A DNA stretch of 64,000 nt from Acidobacteriota bacterium (lineage in GTDB: Bacteria > Acidobacteriota > Terriglobia > Bryobacterales > UBA6623), in contig WGMB01000003.1 in NCBI GenBank assembly GCA_016125275.1, forward strand, positions 682,001-746,000, in the 5' to 3' direction. Below are positions 33,167-41,437 of this stretch, piece by piece. Position 1 is the stretch's first letter. Every line of letters begins with the position of its first letter. A program made the position numbers and the translations under genes. The notes under the pieces were generated by a model. It ran no database searches and was not told the DNA's origin. It saw only the letters and a program-made list of their open reading frames with translations.

Positions 33167-34054
33167 CTAGGTCTCCAAGACCCTTCGGCGCAGGACGGCC
33201 AGCTCAGCCAGGGCCGCCGCGTCGAGCGAGTGGGTGGGATGGCGGACTCGCGCGCTCTCGATGACGCCGCGCGCCACGAGGTTGTGCTTGACGGCGGAGA
33301 CGCCGAGGCCCGGCTGGAGCTCGAAGCGCACCAGCGGCAGCATCTTGGTGAAGACGTCCCAAGCGCGTTCGTCGTCGCCGGCTTCCAGGGCGTCCCAGAC
33401 GGCGACGTAGAGCGCGGTCATGTCGGCGGCCGGCATCTGGCCGCGGGCGCCGCGGCGGATCTCTTCGATCATGAACTGGCCGTTGAGGCCGCCGAGCACC
33501 GTCAAGCTGTCGCCGGCGGCGGCGCAGACCTTGCTGACCTTGGGCGCGGTGGGCGGCTGCTCGACCTTGACCGAGTCAACGTGCTCGATCTCGCGGCCCA
33601 TGCGGGCGATCAACGGCGGCGGCATGGGCACGCCGGTGAGCAGAGGCGCGTCCTGGATCATCACGTGGATGCCGGCCGCCTTGGCCACGGTTTCGAAGAA
33701 GAACACGACGCCGTCGGCGTCGGGCTTGAGGTAGTAGGGCGGCAGCACCATCAAGGCGTCGGCGCCTTGCCCGGCCGCTTCGCGAGCGGCTTCGGCGGCC
33801 TGTTCGGTTCCGGTGACGCCCACGCCCACGACCACCGGCGCGCGGCCGGCGACTCGCTTGACGATGGCGTCGAGCAGTTGACGCTTTTCCGAGGCCAGCA
33901 GGGTGTAGCCCTCGCCGGCGTTGCCAAAGGCGGCGAGCCCGTGGGCCCCTTGTTCGAGCAGATGATCCACGACGCGCAATTGGCCGTCGTAGTCGATCGA
34001 GCCGTCCTCGTGGAACGGCGTAGCGAGAATCGGGATGATACCCTGCAAATTCAT
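33167..34054 (-). CDS. DapA/NanA-family aldolase (cytoplasmic)
   Basis: 295 residues, usual family length, no leader. N-terminus GIIPILATPFHEDGSIDYDGQLRVVDHLLEQGAHGLAAFGNAGEGYTL and VVVGVGVTGTEQAAEAAREAAGQGADALMVLPPYYLK are typical. The Schiff-base Lys is in VDSVKVEQPP. The YNxP Tyr motif is replaced by IQDAPLLTG, as in 2-keto-3-deoxy sugar-acid aldolase or dehydratase branches. The ATG overlaps the stop of nothing upstream but its own upstream partner, the GntR gene, whose TGA it shares (ATGA). It should cleave the product of the flanking enolase-superfamily dehydratases. Confidence 0.88.
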   Translation of the reverse strand: MNLQGIIPILATPFHEDGSIDYDGQLRVVDHLLEQGAHGLAAFGNAGEGYTLLASEKRQLLDAIVKRVAGRAPVVVGVGVTGTEQAAEAAREAAGQGADALMVLPPYYLKPDADGVVFFFETVAKAAGIHVMIQDAPLLTGVPMPPPLIARMGREIEHVDSVKVEQPPTAPKVSKVCAAAGDSLTVLGGLNGQFMIEEIRRGARGQMPAADMTALYVAVWDALEAGDDERAWDVFTKMLPLVRFELQPGLGVSAVKHNLVARGVIESARVRHPTHSLDAAALAELAVLRRRVLET

Positions 34055-34749
34055 GAAGACTTCCTGATGTCAGCCAATAGAACGTCTTTCGAGCGTTCAA
34101 TATGAGTAGTAAGTGCGGCGGCCAGCTCCGGCGCCGAACGATGCCGCAGCGCCGTTAATATGGCGCGGTGCTCGGCCGATTCGAGGTCGGTACGATAGGA
34201 CCAATCCCGATTCTCGAGGTGGATGCGCGCGATCTTGATGTGCGCGTTGAGCTCCTCGTAGACCTGGACGAGCTTGGGATTGCCGGAGAGCTTGATGAGG
34301 CGGTCGTGCAGCTCGCTGTTGAGCTCGTCGTGGCGCTCAGCGTCGTTGGCGGCGACGGCCTGCGCCAGTCCGCTCAGAATTCCTTCGAGCAGCGCCAGGT
34401 CCTTGTCGGTCACATTGCGGACGGCGGACTCGGCCGCCAGCCGTTCCAGGGCGCAACGGACGTCGAAAGTGTCCGAAATCTCTTTGGCGTCGAGCGTGGC
34501 GACGTAGGTGCCGCTGCGCGGCTTGACCTCCACCAGCCCGGCGTCCGCCAGACGGCCCACGGCCTGGCGCACCGGCATCTGGCTGACGCCGAACGATTCC
34601 GCCAACGCCGGGATGTCCAGGCGCTCGCCGGGCTTGTAGGTCCGGGCCAGAATGTCGGCGCGCAGGCGCTGATGCACCTGGTCGGCGAGCTTGCGGACGG
34701 CCGAGGCGGGTCGCCGCGCCCGCACAGGCCGCTGCGGCGAAGGCGTCAT
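34051..34749 (-). CDS. GntR-family regulator with FCD domain
   Basis: 232 residues. The winged helix lies at about 15-85 (YKPGERLDIPALAESFGVSQMPVRQAVGRLADAGLVEVKPRSGTYVA) and is followed by an all-helical FCD ligand domain. The domain includes ALERLAAESAVRNVT, the ELNSELHDRLIKLSGNPKLVQVYEEL block with a metal-binding His, and SAEHRAILTALRHRSAPELAAALTTHIE. FCD regulators bind organic acids and repress sugar-acid operons. It overlaps both neighbours by 4 bp (MFS gene and DapA gene), so it is encoded inside the operon it probably controls. The palindrome at 51274-51297 is a candidate operator. Confidence 0.9.
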   Translation of the reverse strand: MTPSPQRPVRARRPASAVRKLADQVHQRLRADILARTYKPGERLDIPALAESFGVSQMPVRQAVGRLADAGLVEVKPRSGTYVATLDAKEISDTFDVRCALERLAAESAVRNVTDKDLALLEGILSGLAQAVAANDAERHDELNSELHDRLIKLSGNPKLVQVYEELNAHIKIARIHLENRDWSYRTDLESAEHRAILTALRHRSAPELAAALTTHIERSKDVLLADIRKSS

Positions 34750-36038
34750 GCCGCGCGGGCCTCCGGCTCGATCTGTACGGCCGGCGCGCTGTCGTCGTCG
34801 ATCGGCCCTCGAATCAGGGCGTTAACGAGCAAGAGAGCGGCGGGATGCAGGAACGCCATCACGATGAAGATCAGGGTATAGGAATAGTTCTCCACGACGA
34901 TACCCGTGATGCGCGTGAAGATAATGCCGCCCAGTGAGCTTCCCAACCCGACCAGGCCGGCCACCGAACCCACGATGGAGGTCGGATATAAGTCGTTGGT
35001 CATGGTCATCAGGTTCGTCTTCCAGGCCATATGGGAGAACGTAATGACGCAGATCACCGCCAAGGCCACGAAGGGCGAGTCGGTCCAGGGGATGATCAAG
35101 CCCAACGGCATTAGCGCCGCACAGACGACCATCACGCGCTTGCGCGCCGGAACCACCGCAACGCCGCGCTGGATGAACCAGCCGGAGACGTAGCCGCCGA
35201 CGATGGAGCCGATGTCAGCCGTGAGATACGGCATCCAGACGTACAAGCCGATGTCGGTGATCGTGAAGCCGCGCTCTTCCTGCAGATACTTGGGCAGCCA
35301 GAACAGGTAGAACCACCAGACCGGGTCGGCGACCACGCGCGACAGGAACAGTCCCCAGCTCTGCTTGAAGCGGAACAGCTCCACCCAGCGCACCTTCTTG
35401 TGCCGCACCACGCCGGGCGAGGCGGCGAGCATCTCGCGCTCTTCCACGGTCACCCGGGGGTGCGCCGCCGGAATCCAGTACCATGTGAGCCAGAAGAACA
35501 GCCAGACGAAGCCCATGCAGCCGGTGATGACGAAGGCCATGCGCCAGCCGAACTGGGTGTAGATCCAGACGATCAGCGGCGGCGCCAGGATCGCGCCGGT
35601 CGCCGCGGCGGCGTTCACCAAGCCGTTGGCGAAGGCCCTCTCCTTGGGCGGAAACCACTCCGAGATGGCCTTCTCGGCGGCCAGGAAGTTGCCCGACTCG
35701 CCCAAGCCCAGCAGGGCCCGAAAGATGCCCAGTCCCATCGCCCCGCGCGCGCCGGCGTGGAGCGTGTTGGCCAGCGACCACCAGACCATCGAGACGGCCA
35801 GCGCCGTCCGAGTGCCCCAGCGGTCGATCAACACGCCCCACACGATGTACATGGAGGCGTAGCAGACCAGGAAGGCCTGCACGATGTTGGAGTAGTCGAT
35901 GTTCGACAGGTTCAGGTCGGCGCTGATCTGCGCGGCCAGCACCGATAGGGCCTGCCGGTCGACGTAATTGATGACGGTCGCTAGAAACAGCAGCGCGGCG
36001 ATAGTCCAACGCAGGTTCTTGATGGGCCGCGCCGGCAT
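34746..36038 (-). CDS. MFS transporter, anion:cation symporter (sugar-acid) type
   Basis: 430 residues from ATG 36038, 2 nt after the stop of the enolase gene; the longer frame to 36131 overlaps that gene and is rejected. Twelve membrane segments are seen with ACS-family marks: RWTIAALLFLATVINYVDRQALSVLAAQI, DRWGTRTALAVSMVWWSLANTLHAGARG, GESGNFLAAEKAISEWFPPKERAFANGLVNAAAATGAILAPPLIVW and SIVGSVAGLVGLGSSLGGI. The pattern resembles hexuronate and galactonate permeases (ExuT/DgoT). It should import the operon's substrate across the inner membrane. Confidence 0.92.
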   Translation of the reverse strand: MPARPIKNLRWTIAALLFLATVINYVDRQALSVLAAQISADLNLSNIDYSNIVQAFLVCYASMYIVWGVLIDRWGTRTALAVSMVWWSLANTLHAGARGAMGLGIFRALLGLGESGNFLAAEKAISEWFPPKERAFANGLVNAAAATGAILAPPLIVWIYTQFGWRMAFVITGCMGFVWLFFWLTWYWIPAAHPRVTVEEREMLAASPGVVRHKKVRWVELFRFKQSWGLFLSRVVADPVWWFYLFWLPKYLQEERGFTITDIGLYVWMPYLTADIGSIVGGYVSGWFIQRGVAVVPARKRVMVVCAALMPLGLIIPWTDSPFVALAVICVITFSHMAWKTNLMTMTNDLYPTSIVGSVAGLVGLGSSLGGIIFTRITGIVVENYSYTLIFIVMAFLHPAALLLVNALIRGPIDDDSAPAVQIEPEARAA

Positions 36039-36040
36039 GA

Positions 36041-37327
36041 TCAGCTCACCCGGACCTTGGCGAGTTGCGCCTCGTCGAACTCGACGCCGATGCCCGGCCG
36101 TTCCGGAACCTGCGCCTCGCCCACCTTCCACGGCAACGGCTCTTTGAGCAGCACATTGCCGAAGGCGCGCTCGAGCAACTGGCCGCCCTCAATAATGACC
36201 GCGTTGGGCGTATGCGCAGCCAGATGCGTGGAGGCGGCCAGGTACAGGGCCGTGCCGGTGGAGACGTGCGGCGACCACAGCACGCCGTAGACGTCAGCCA
36301 GAATGGCGATGCGGCGGCACTCGCTCACGCCGCCGGCGCGGCAGACGTCGGGGTTGATGATGTCGACCGCACGCGCCTCGAACAGGTCGCGGAACTGGAA
36401 GCGGTTGGAGATCTCCTCGCCGGCGCAGACGGGCGTCTTGAGCGCGGCGCTGAGCTCGGCGAAGCCGCCGACGTCCTCGGGTAGCAAGGCGTCTTCCCAC
36501 CAGCCGATGTTGGGCAGCTTGTCGATCTCCGCGCCGACCATGCGGGCCTCGTGGATCTTGTAGGCGCCGAGGGAGTCGATGAGGAGTTGGCCGCGGTCGC
36601 CGATAGCCTCGGAGGCGGCGATGACGCGGTCGACGTTGGAGGTTCCCGAGCCCTTGCTCAGGCTCATCTTGACGGCCGAGAAGCCGCGGTCGAGCAGCGC
36701 CCGGCAGTTGTCCTGGAGCTGTTCGGTCGTGCCGCCGCCGACGCCGGTGTAGGCCGGGATGCGGTCGCGGTACTTGCCGCCGAGCACGCGGTACAGCGGC
36801 GCGTCGAGGTACTTCGCCAGCAGATCCCACAGCGCCAGGTCGATGCCGGCGATGGATTCGGTGAAGAAGCCGGTGGCGTAGCCGCGGGTGCGCTGGGAGG
36901 AGTACAACTTCTCCCACAGCGTTTCGACGTTGCGGGCGTCCTGGCCCAGCAGAATGGGCGCGAACAGGTCCGAGATGACCGTCTGATGAACGCGCGGCGC
37001 GGCCGGCGCGTGGCTCTCTCCCCAGCCGACCAAGCCCTGGTCGGTGGTGATCTTCACCAGGGTCGCCTGAGTGGCGCCGCGAAAACGGGTCGGCGAGGCG
37101 TGGTCGAGCCGGTTCCACAGGCCCATGCCGCCGGTTTCGCGGCCGACCTCGGTCATCTCCAGAAAGTAGTCCGGCGGATGGTCATCCTTGGGTGTGCGGA
37201 TGACCATCGGCTCGACTTTGGTGATCTTCAGCGGAGCGTTGCCGGCGGCAAAGAGTTGGTCGGCGAGCGAACCCGCCAAGCCGCCGGTCAAACCGCCGGC
37301 GAGAGTCAAGAAATTACGGCGCGTCAC
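36041..37327 (-). CDS. Tat-exported enolase-superfamily enzyme (mandelate racemase/MLE type)
   Basis: 428 residues; GTG start overlaps the upstream SUMF1 gene stop (GTGA). A Tat leader is evident (MTRRNFLTLAGGLTGGLAGSLADQLFAAG). Catalytic landmarks are FSAVKMSLSKGSG (K-x-S in place of K-x-K), LLIDSLGAY (Asp), IGWWEDALLPEDV (Glu), PVCAGEEISNR (Glu) and LWSPHVSTGT (His). The longer cap and HPPDYFLEMTEVG insertion distinguish it from the cytosolic paralogue at 31971. A periplasmic dehydratase or epimerase acting before uptake by the adjacent MFS protein is plausible, but the export of this family is unusual. Confidence 0.87.
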   Translation of the reverse strand: MTRRNFLTLAGGLTGGLAGSLADQLFAAGNAPLKITKVEPMVIRTPKDDHPPDYFLEMTEVGRETGGMGLWNRLDHASPTRFRGATQATLVKITTDQGLVGWGESHAPAAPRVHQTVISDLFAPILLGQDARNVETLWEKLYSSQRTRGYATGFFTESIAGIDLALWDLLAKYLDAPLYRVLGGKYRDRIPAYTGVGGGTTEQLQDNCRALLDRGFSAVKMSLSKGSGTSNVDRVIAASEAIGDRGQLLIDSLGAYKIHEARMVGAEIDKLPNIGWWEDALLPEDVGGFAELSAALKTPVCAGEEISNRFQFRDLFEARAVDIINPDVCRAGGVSECRRIAILADVYGVLWSPHVSTGTALYLAASTHLAAHTPNAVIIEGGQLLERAFGNVLLKEPLPWKVGEAQVPERPGIGVEFDEAQLAKVRVS

Positions 37328-38121
37328 TGGGCGTCGTCCTCGGTAGGGGCTTCCTTTACGCAGCGGAAGCCGATGTTAGGGGTCTTCTGATCGGGTCGGA
37401 CCCAGTTGCGGAAGTGGGCCTTGAGGCGCGCCGGACTGTCGGACCAGGCGCCGCCCCGTATGATTTTGTAGAGCCCTTCGGCGGGCCCTTGCGGGTTCTC
37501 GGCCGGGCTGTGGGCGTAGTAGTCGCGCTCGAACCAGTCCGAGCACCACTCGCTGACGCCGCCGGCCATGTCGAACAGGCCGAAGCCGTTCTTGCCGAGC
37601 TTGCCCGTCGGGCCGGGCCCGAGCGGGGTGTTGTAGCGAGCTTTTTCGGGGCTGACGCCTTCGTCGCCCCAGGGATAGTCCTTGCCGTCGAGGCCGCCGC
37701 GCGCGGCGCGCTCCCATTCGGCTTCAGTCGGCAGACGCTTGCCGGCCCACTCGCAATAGGCCTTGGCGTCGTTCCAATCCACGTTGTAGACCGGCTGGTC
37801 GGAGCGCATCGCCGGCGCCTTGCCGTCGGGCCAGTGGCGCGGCGCCGGATGGCCGGTCGCCGCGACGAACTTGGCGTAGGCGGCGTGCGTGACCTCGGTG
37901 GCGTCCATCCAATAGCCGTCGAGGCGCACGGAATGCACCGGCCGGTCATCGCGCAGAATCAGCGGCCGCATGCCCTTCTCGTCATCGACGGTCGTCTTCG
38001 CCCGGCCCATCTGGAACTCGCCCGCCGGGATGAGAACCATCCCGGGAGCAGGCGGAGGGGGGGCGGGCTCCTCCGCCGCCGCAGGCAGGAGAAGCGCGAA
38101 AATCGCGATGGCCAGCCTCAA
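37324..38121 (-). CDS. Secreted SUMF1/FGE-sulfatase-domain protein
   Basis: 265 residues from TTG 38121, whose TTGA overlaps the DUF1501 gene stop. The leader is RLAIAIFALLLPAAAEE. The body is a SUMF1 fold: GMVLIPAGEFQMGRA, VRLDGYWMDATEVTHAAYAKFVAATG, QPVYNVDWNDAKAYCEWAGKRLPTEAEWERAARGG, FGLFDMAGGVSEWCSDWF, IIRGGAWSDSPARLKAHFRNW and NIGFRCVK. The region that holds the two redox Cys of true formylglycine-generating enzymes has none here, and no sulfatase is nearby, so it is probably not a sulfatase activator. A binding or oxygenase-like role is possible. Confidence 0.82.
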   Translation of the reverse strand: MRLAIAIFALLLPAAAEEPAPPPPAPGMVLIPAGEFQMGRAKTTVDDEKGMRPLILRDDRPVHSVRLDGYWMDATEVTHAAYAKFVAATGHPAPRHWPDGKAPAMRSDQPVYNVDWNDAKAYCEWAGKRLPTEAEWERAARGGLDGKDYPWGDEGVSPEKARYNTPLGPGPTGKLGKNGFGLFDMAGGVSEWCSDWFERDYYAHSPAENPQGPAEGLYKIIRGGAWSDSPARLKAHFRNWVRPDQKTPNIGFRCVKEAPTEDDAQ

Positions 38122-39503
38122 ACGAAGAGCTCCTTGATCTCGTCGTCGATGCAAGGTTCGGTGGCGCCGAGCGGATCCACGTAGCGGTACACGCGACGGG
38201 AGGGGGTGTCCTTGATCTCTTTGCGCCAGTCGATGCCCAGGGCGGAATAGACCGAGGCGTAGATATTCTCGGTCTTGATCTGCATGCCGTACTTCCAGCC
38301 GGTCTCGACGCAGTGCTCGCCGGTGGCGTCGGTCTTGCCGATGATGCGACCGCCTTGGACGCCGCCGCCTGCGAACAGGCCGACGTAGGTCTGGTTGTAG
38401 TGGTGGCGTCCGGCGACGCCGTTGAGCGGGCCGGGGACGCGGCCGAACTCGGTCGCCACCACCACCATCGTTTCGTCCAGCAGCGTCCCCACTCCTTCGC
38501 GCGGCGACGGCGTGGCGGCCAAGTCGCGCAGCAGGTTGGCGACGCCGCGGTCCAGGTCGTTGCAGTGCTGGTAGTGGCCGCCATCGGGCTTGGTGAAGAT
38601 GTTCTTGTGGTGGTCCCAGCCGGCGTGCTTCACGTGGATGAAGCGCGTGCCGGCGTCGGCCTGGACCAAGTTGCGGGCCAGCAGGCAGCCGAGCCCGACG
38701 GAGCTGTCTCCGTAGCGCTCCTTGTCGGCGTCGGCCATCGTCAGGGCGGTGGGCCAGCGGGTGTCGCCGAGGATGCGGTAGGCGTCCTCTTGGAAGTCGT
38801 GGAAGGACTCGATGTTGCGGCCGCGGCCCTTGCGCCCTTCGCTCATCACCTCGTCGAGCTCCTTGAGCAGCCGGAAGCGCTCCTCGAGCGCCGCCAGAGC
38901 GTCGCCCTCGGCCGAGACCGAGCCGGCGCCGGCCTTGGCGTTGATGTCCAGGCCGGAGAAGCGCGGGTGCAGGAAGCCCGTCGGCAGCGCCGAGGAGCCC
39001 AGGTTGCAACTGATGTAGGTCGGGAAGGTGTCGGACTCGCGGCGGGCCGATTCGAGCTCGGAGGCGATGATCGAGCCCACCGGCGGAATCTCGGCGGCCT
39101 GGGCCGGGTTCAGCGGTCGGCCCGCGCGAGTGTAGTATTCGCCGCGGAAGTGTACCACCTCGTGGCTCTTGAAGGTGCGCACGACGTCGACCTTGTCCAT
39201 CTCGGTCGACAGCTCGGGAAAGAGCCGGTGCGAGAGGTAGAGCTCGTTGTTGATCTGGCGGACGTCGATGTCGTCGGGCGTGCCTTCGTTCTCCTTGAAG
39301 TCGAAGGTGTCCACATGACTGATGGCGCCGGCGGCTTCGACAACGATGGCGAAGCGAGCCGTGCCGCGCGGGTTGGAGCGCCCGGCGGCGCGCAGCTTGG
39401 GAGGCCACAGAGCCGTGTCGGCGAATGCGCCGAGCAGGCTCAGGGAACCGAGCTTGAGAACGTCTCGCCTCGCGGGAATCAGGTCTCGAACTCGCTTGAT
39501 CAT
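38118..39503 (-). CDS. Tat-exported DUF1501 protein
   Basis: 461 residues from ATG 39503, with GGAGGA upstream. The leader IPARRDVLKLGSLSLLGAFADTAL is Tat-like. DUF1501 members are sulfatase/alkaline-phosphatase-fold proteins. Seen here are FAIVVEAAGAISHVDTFDFKEN, VVRTFKSHEVVHFRGEYYT, GTRFIHVKHAGWDHHKNIF, LDETMVVVATEFGRVPGPLNG and GRHHYNQTYVGLFAGGGVQGGRIIGKTDATG. DUF1501 genes nearly always follow a DUF1549/DUF1553 gene, as here (29 nt gap); the pair's function is still unknown but is linked to polysaccharide use in planctomycetes. Confidence 0.88.
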   Translation of the reverse strand: MIKRVRDLIPARRDVLKLGSLSLLGAFADTALWPPKLRAAGRSNPRGTARFAIVVEAAGAISHVDTFDFKENEGTPDDIDVRQINNELYLSHRLFPELSTEMDKVDVVRTFKSHEVVHFRGEYYTRAGRPLNPAQAAEIPPVGSIIASELESARRESDTFPTYISCNLGSSALPTGFLHPRFSGLDINAKAGAGSVSAEGDALAALEERFRLLKELDEVMSEGRKGRGRNIESFHDFQEDAYRILGDTRWPTALTMADADKERYGDSSVGLGCLLARNLVQADAGTRFIHVKHAGWDHHKNIFTKPDGGHYQHCNDLDRGVANLLRDLAATPSPREGVGTLLDETMVVVATEFGRVPGPLNGVAGRHHYNQTYVGLFAGGGVQGGRIIGKTDATGEHCVETGWKYGMQIKTENIYASVYSALGIDWRKEIKDTPSRRVYRYVDPLGATEPCIDDEIKELFV

Positions 39504-39532
39504 CACGTCCTCCGCTGTCCTTTCACGTTTGC

Positions 39533-41437
39533 CTAATAGTTGAAAATGAACTCGGGGCTGTTCAGCAGCGCCCATTGCAGGTTTTCGAGGCCACGGTCTC
39601 CGTGGCGTTCGAGCTCACCCAGCGCGACGGCCATCTCCTTTTCGAGGGGCCGGCGGGAGAGGGTGGCGCGGTAGATCTTCTCGACCAGCGAGCGCTCGAC
39701 AGCGATCTGGATCTCCGCCTCTTCGGCGTCCCGGCCGGTGGCGGCGCGGATGGCCTGGGCGGCGGTGATGCGCTCCTGCTCGCGGCCGTCGAGCAACTGC
39801 TCCACGCGGCTTGCGCCCTGCGCCTTCACGCGGTCGAGCACGACGTCGGAGTTCATCATCAGCATCGCCTGCATCGACGAAGAGGGCACGCGGGTCGGCA
39901 TTTCGTCGCGGATCTGCTGGCCGAAGGCGCGCATGAACTCGGCGACCTCGCCGGGGGCCTCGGCCGGGTCGAGCATGTCGCGCGCCATGCCGACCTCCAC
40001 CACGCCGGCTTCGTACTCGCCGGGCTTGGCGGTGGCCGTCACGATGGCGTCGTGGAGCTGCGTCGGGCCGAGCAGCCGCACGTACTTGCGAGCGAAGTAG
40101 TCGCCGTACTCGGGCTTCCACTCGCCGTCGAACTTCGACGAGAGCTGGTAGGCGCTCGAATTCATGATGCGCCGCACCAAGCGCTTGAAGCTGAAGCCTC
40201 CAGCCTGGAAGTCCTTGGCCAGGTCATCGAGCAGCGCCGGGTCCTTCGGCTGGACCGTCCAGCCCTCGGGCAGATCGTCGCTGGGGTAGTAGCGCTTGAG
40301 GTCGAAGTCGTCGACCGGCTCCACGATGCCCACGCCCATCAGCTCCGCCCAGATGCGGTTGGTGAGGGCCCGCGAGAACTGGATGTCGGCGGTCAGGATG
40401 CGCGCCAAGGCTTCGCGAGGGTTCTCGCCGGGCCGCGGCGACTCGTCGCTCAGGATGAACTTGGGCGTGTTGGAGCCCCCGGTCCGCGGCACCCGCACGA
40501 TGCTCTCCGCCGTGGTCGGATAGCCTTCGGCGATGTCGTCCACGGTGTACTCGGTGGGCACCTGGAAGCCGTTCTCCCAGTTCATGACCATGCGGGTGTT
40601 GCCGAAGAAGGCGGCCTGCTGGAAGAACTCCTCGCGGGTCTTGGAGGTCGAGAAGAGGTTGACCTGCTCGAGGTGGTGCGCGCCGTCGTGGCAGGAGAAG
40701 CAGCCGATATTGAGCCCCAGCAGCACTTTCGAGGACGTGATGGCGAACTCGTCGAGCGCGTCGGGCCGGTTGACGATGTCCTCGGCGTCGGGCGTGTCCG
40801 GATCGTCCTTGGCCTTGACGAAGTCCCGCGCGAAGTAGAGCGCGCCGGGGGCGGAATGGCTCGTCTTGGCGCTCTGGGTCAGCAGGTCGCGGACGACGTC
40901 GGCGTAGGAGCGGTCCAGCCGCAGCCACTCTTCGACCCAGAAGTGGAAGAGGTTCTTGCCCGACGCCATGCGGTTGCCGGCGCGGAACAGGTCCTCGAAG
41001 TAATAGGACCAGCGATGCACGAAGTCTTCGCTGTCGACGAGTTGGTCGATGAGCTTCTCGCGCTTGGCCGGATCAGCGTCCTGCACGAAGGCCAGCGACT
41101 CCTCGATGGTGGGGATGCGGCCCACGGCGTCGAGATAGGCGCGGCGGACGAACTCTTCGTCGTTGGACAGCGGAGCGTGCGGGATGCCGTCGCGCTCGAT
41201 GCGGCCGAAGACGCGCTCGTCGATGAAGTTGCGGCGAGCCACCGGGGCGGGCGAGGCTTCGCCGGGCCGCAACGAAGCCGCCTCGGCGGTGATCTGCTCG
41301 GCGATCTCCGACGGCGTGGGGCCGGTCTGCTCGATGGCGCGATGGGCGCGCTCGGTTCGCTCACGAGCCTCCGGAGTCAGCTCCTGGGCGAAGCCGGAAA
41401 CTCCCACAACGAGCGACAAGACCAGCAACTTACGCAT
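39533..41437 (-). CDS. Secreted DUF1549/DUF1553 protein with CxxCH motif
   Basis: 634 residues with signal peptide KLLVLSLVVGVSGFAQ. DUF1549 occupies about 70-290: IDERVFGRIERDGIPHAPLSNDEEFVRRAYLDAVGRIPTIEE, EKLIDQLVDSEDFVHRWSYYFEDLF and a CFSCH motif that could bind haem c. DUF1553 follows (REALARILTADIQFSRALTNRIWAELMGVGIVEPVDDF, SFKRLVRRIMNSSAYQLSS, RKYVRLLGPTQLHDAI). Such proteins are abundant in planctomycetes as cytochrome-like partners of DUF1501. The start overlaps the end of the FAD oxidoreductase gene by 8 bp. An electron acceptor role for the adjacent oxidoreductase is a possible link. Confidence 0.87.
   Translation of the reverse strand: MRKLLVLSLVVGVSGFAQELTPEARERTERAHRAIEQTGPTPSEIAEQITAEAASLRPGEASPAPVARRNFIDERVFGRIERDGIPHAPLSNDEEFVRRAYLDAVGRIPTIEESLAFVQDADPAKREKLIDQLVDSEDFVHRWSYYFEDLFRAGNRMASGKNLFHFWVEEWLRLDRSYADVVRDLLTQSAKTSHSAPGALYFARDFVKAKDDPDTPDAEDIVNRPDALDEFAITSSKVLLGLNIGCFSCHDGAHHLEQVNLFSTSKTREEFFQQAAFFGNTRMVMNWENGFQVPTEYTVDDIAEGYPTTAESIVRVPRTGGSNTPKFILSDESPRPGENPREALARILTADIQFSRALTNRIWAELMGVGIVEPVDDFDLKRYYPSDDLPEGWTVQPKDPALLDDLAKDFQAGGFSFKRLVRRIMNSSAYQLSSKFDGEWKPEYGDYFARKYVRLLGPTQLHDAIVTATAKPGEYEAGVVEVGMARDMLDPAEAPGEVAEFMRAFGQQIRDEMPTRVPSSSMQAMLMMNSDVVLDRVKAQGASRVEQLLDGREQERITAAQAIRAATGRDAEEAEIQIAVERSLVEKIYRATLSRRPLEKEMAVALGELERHGDRGLENLQWALLNSPEFIFNY

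Noticed and set aside
37324-38121. Formylglycine-generating sulfatase activator
   Set aside because: The catalytic cysteine pair is missing and there is no sulfatase gene in the window.
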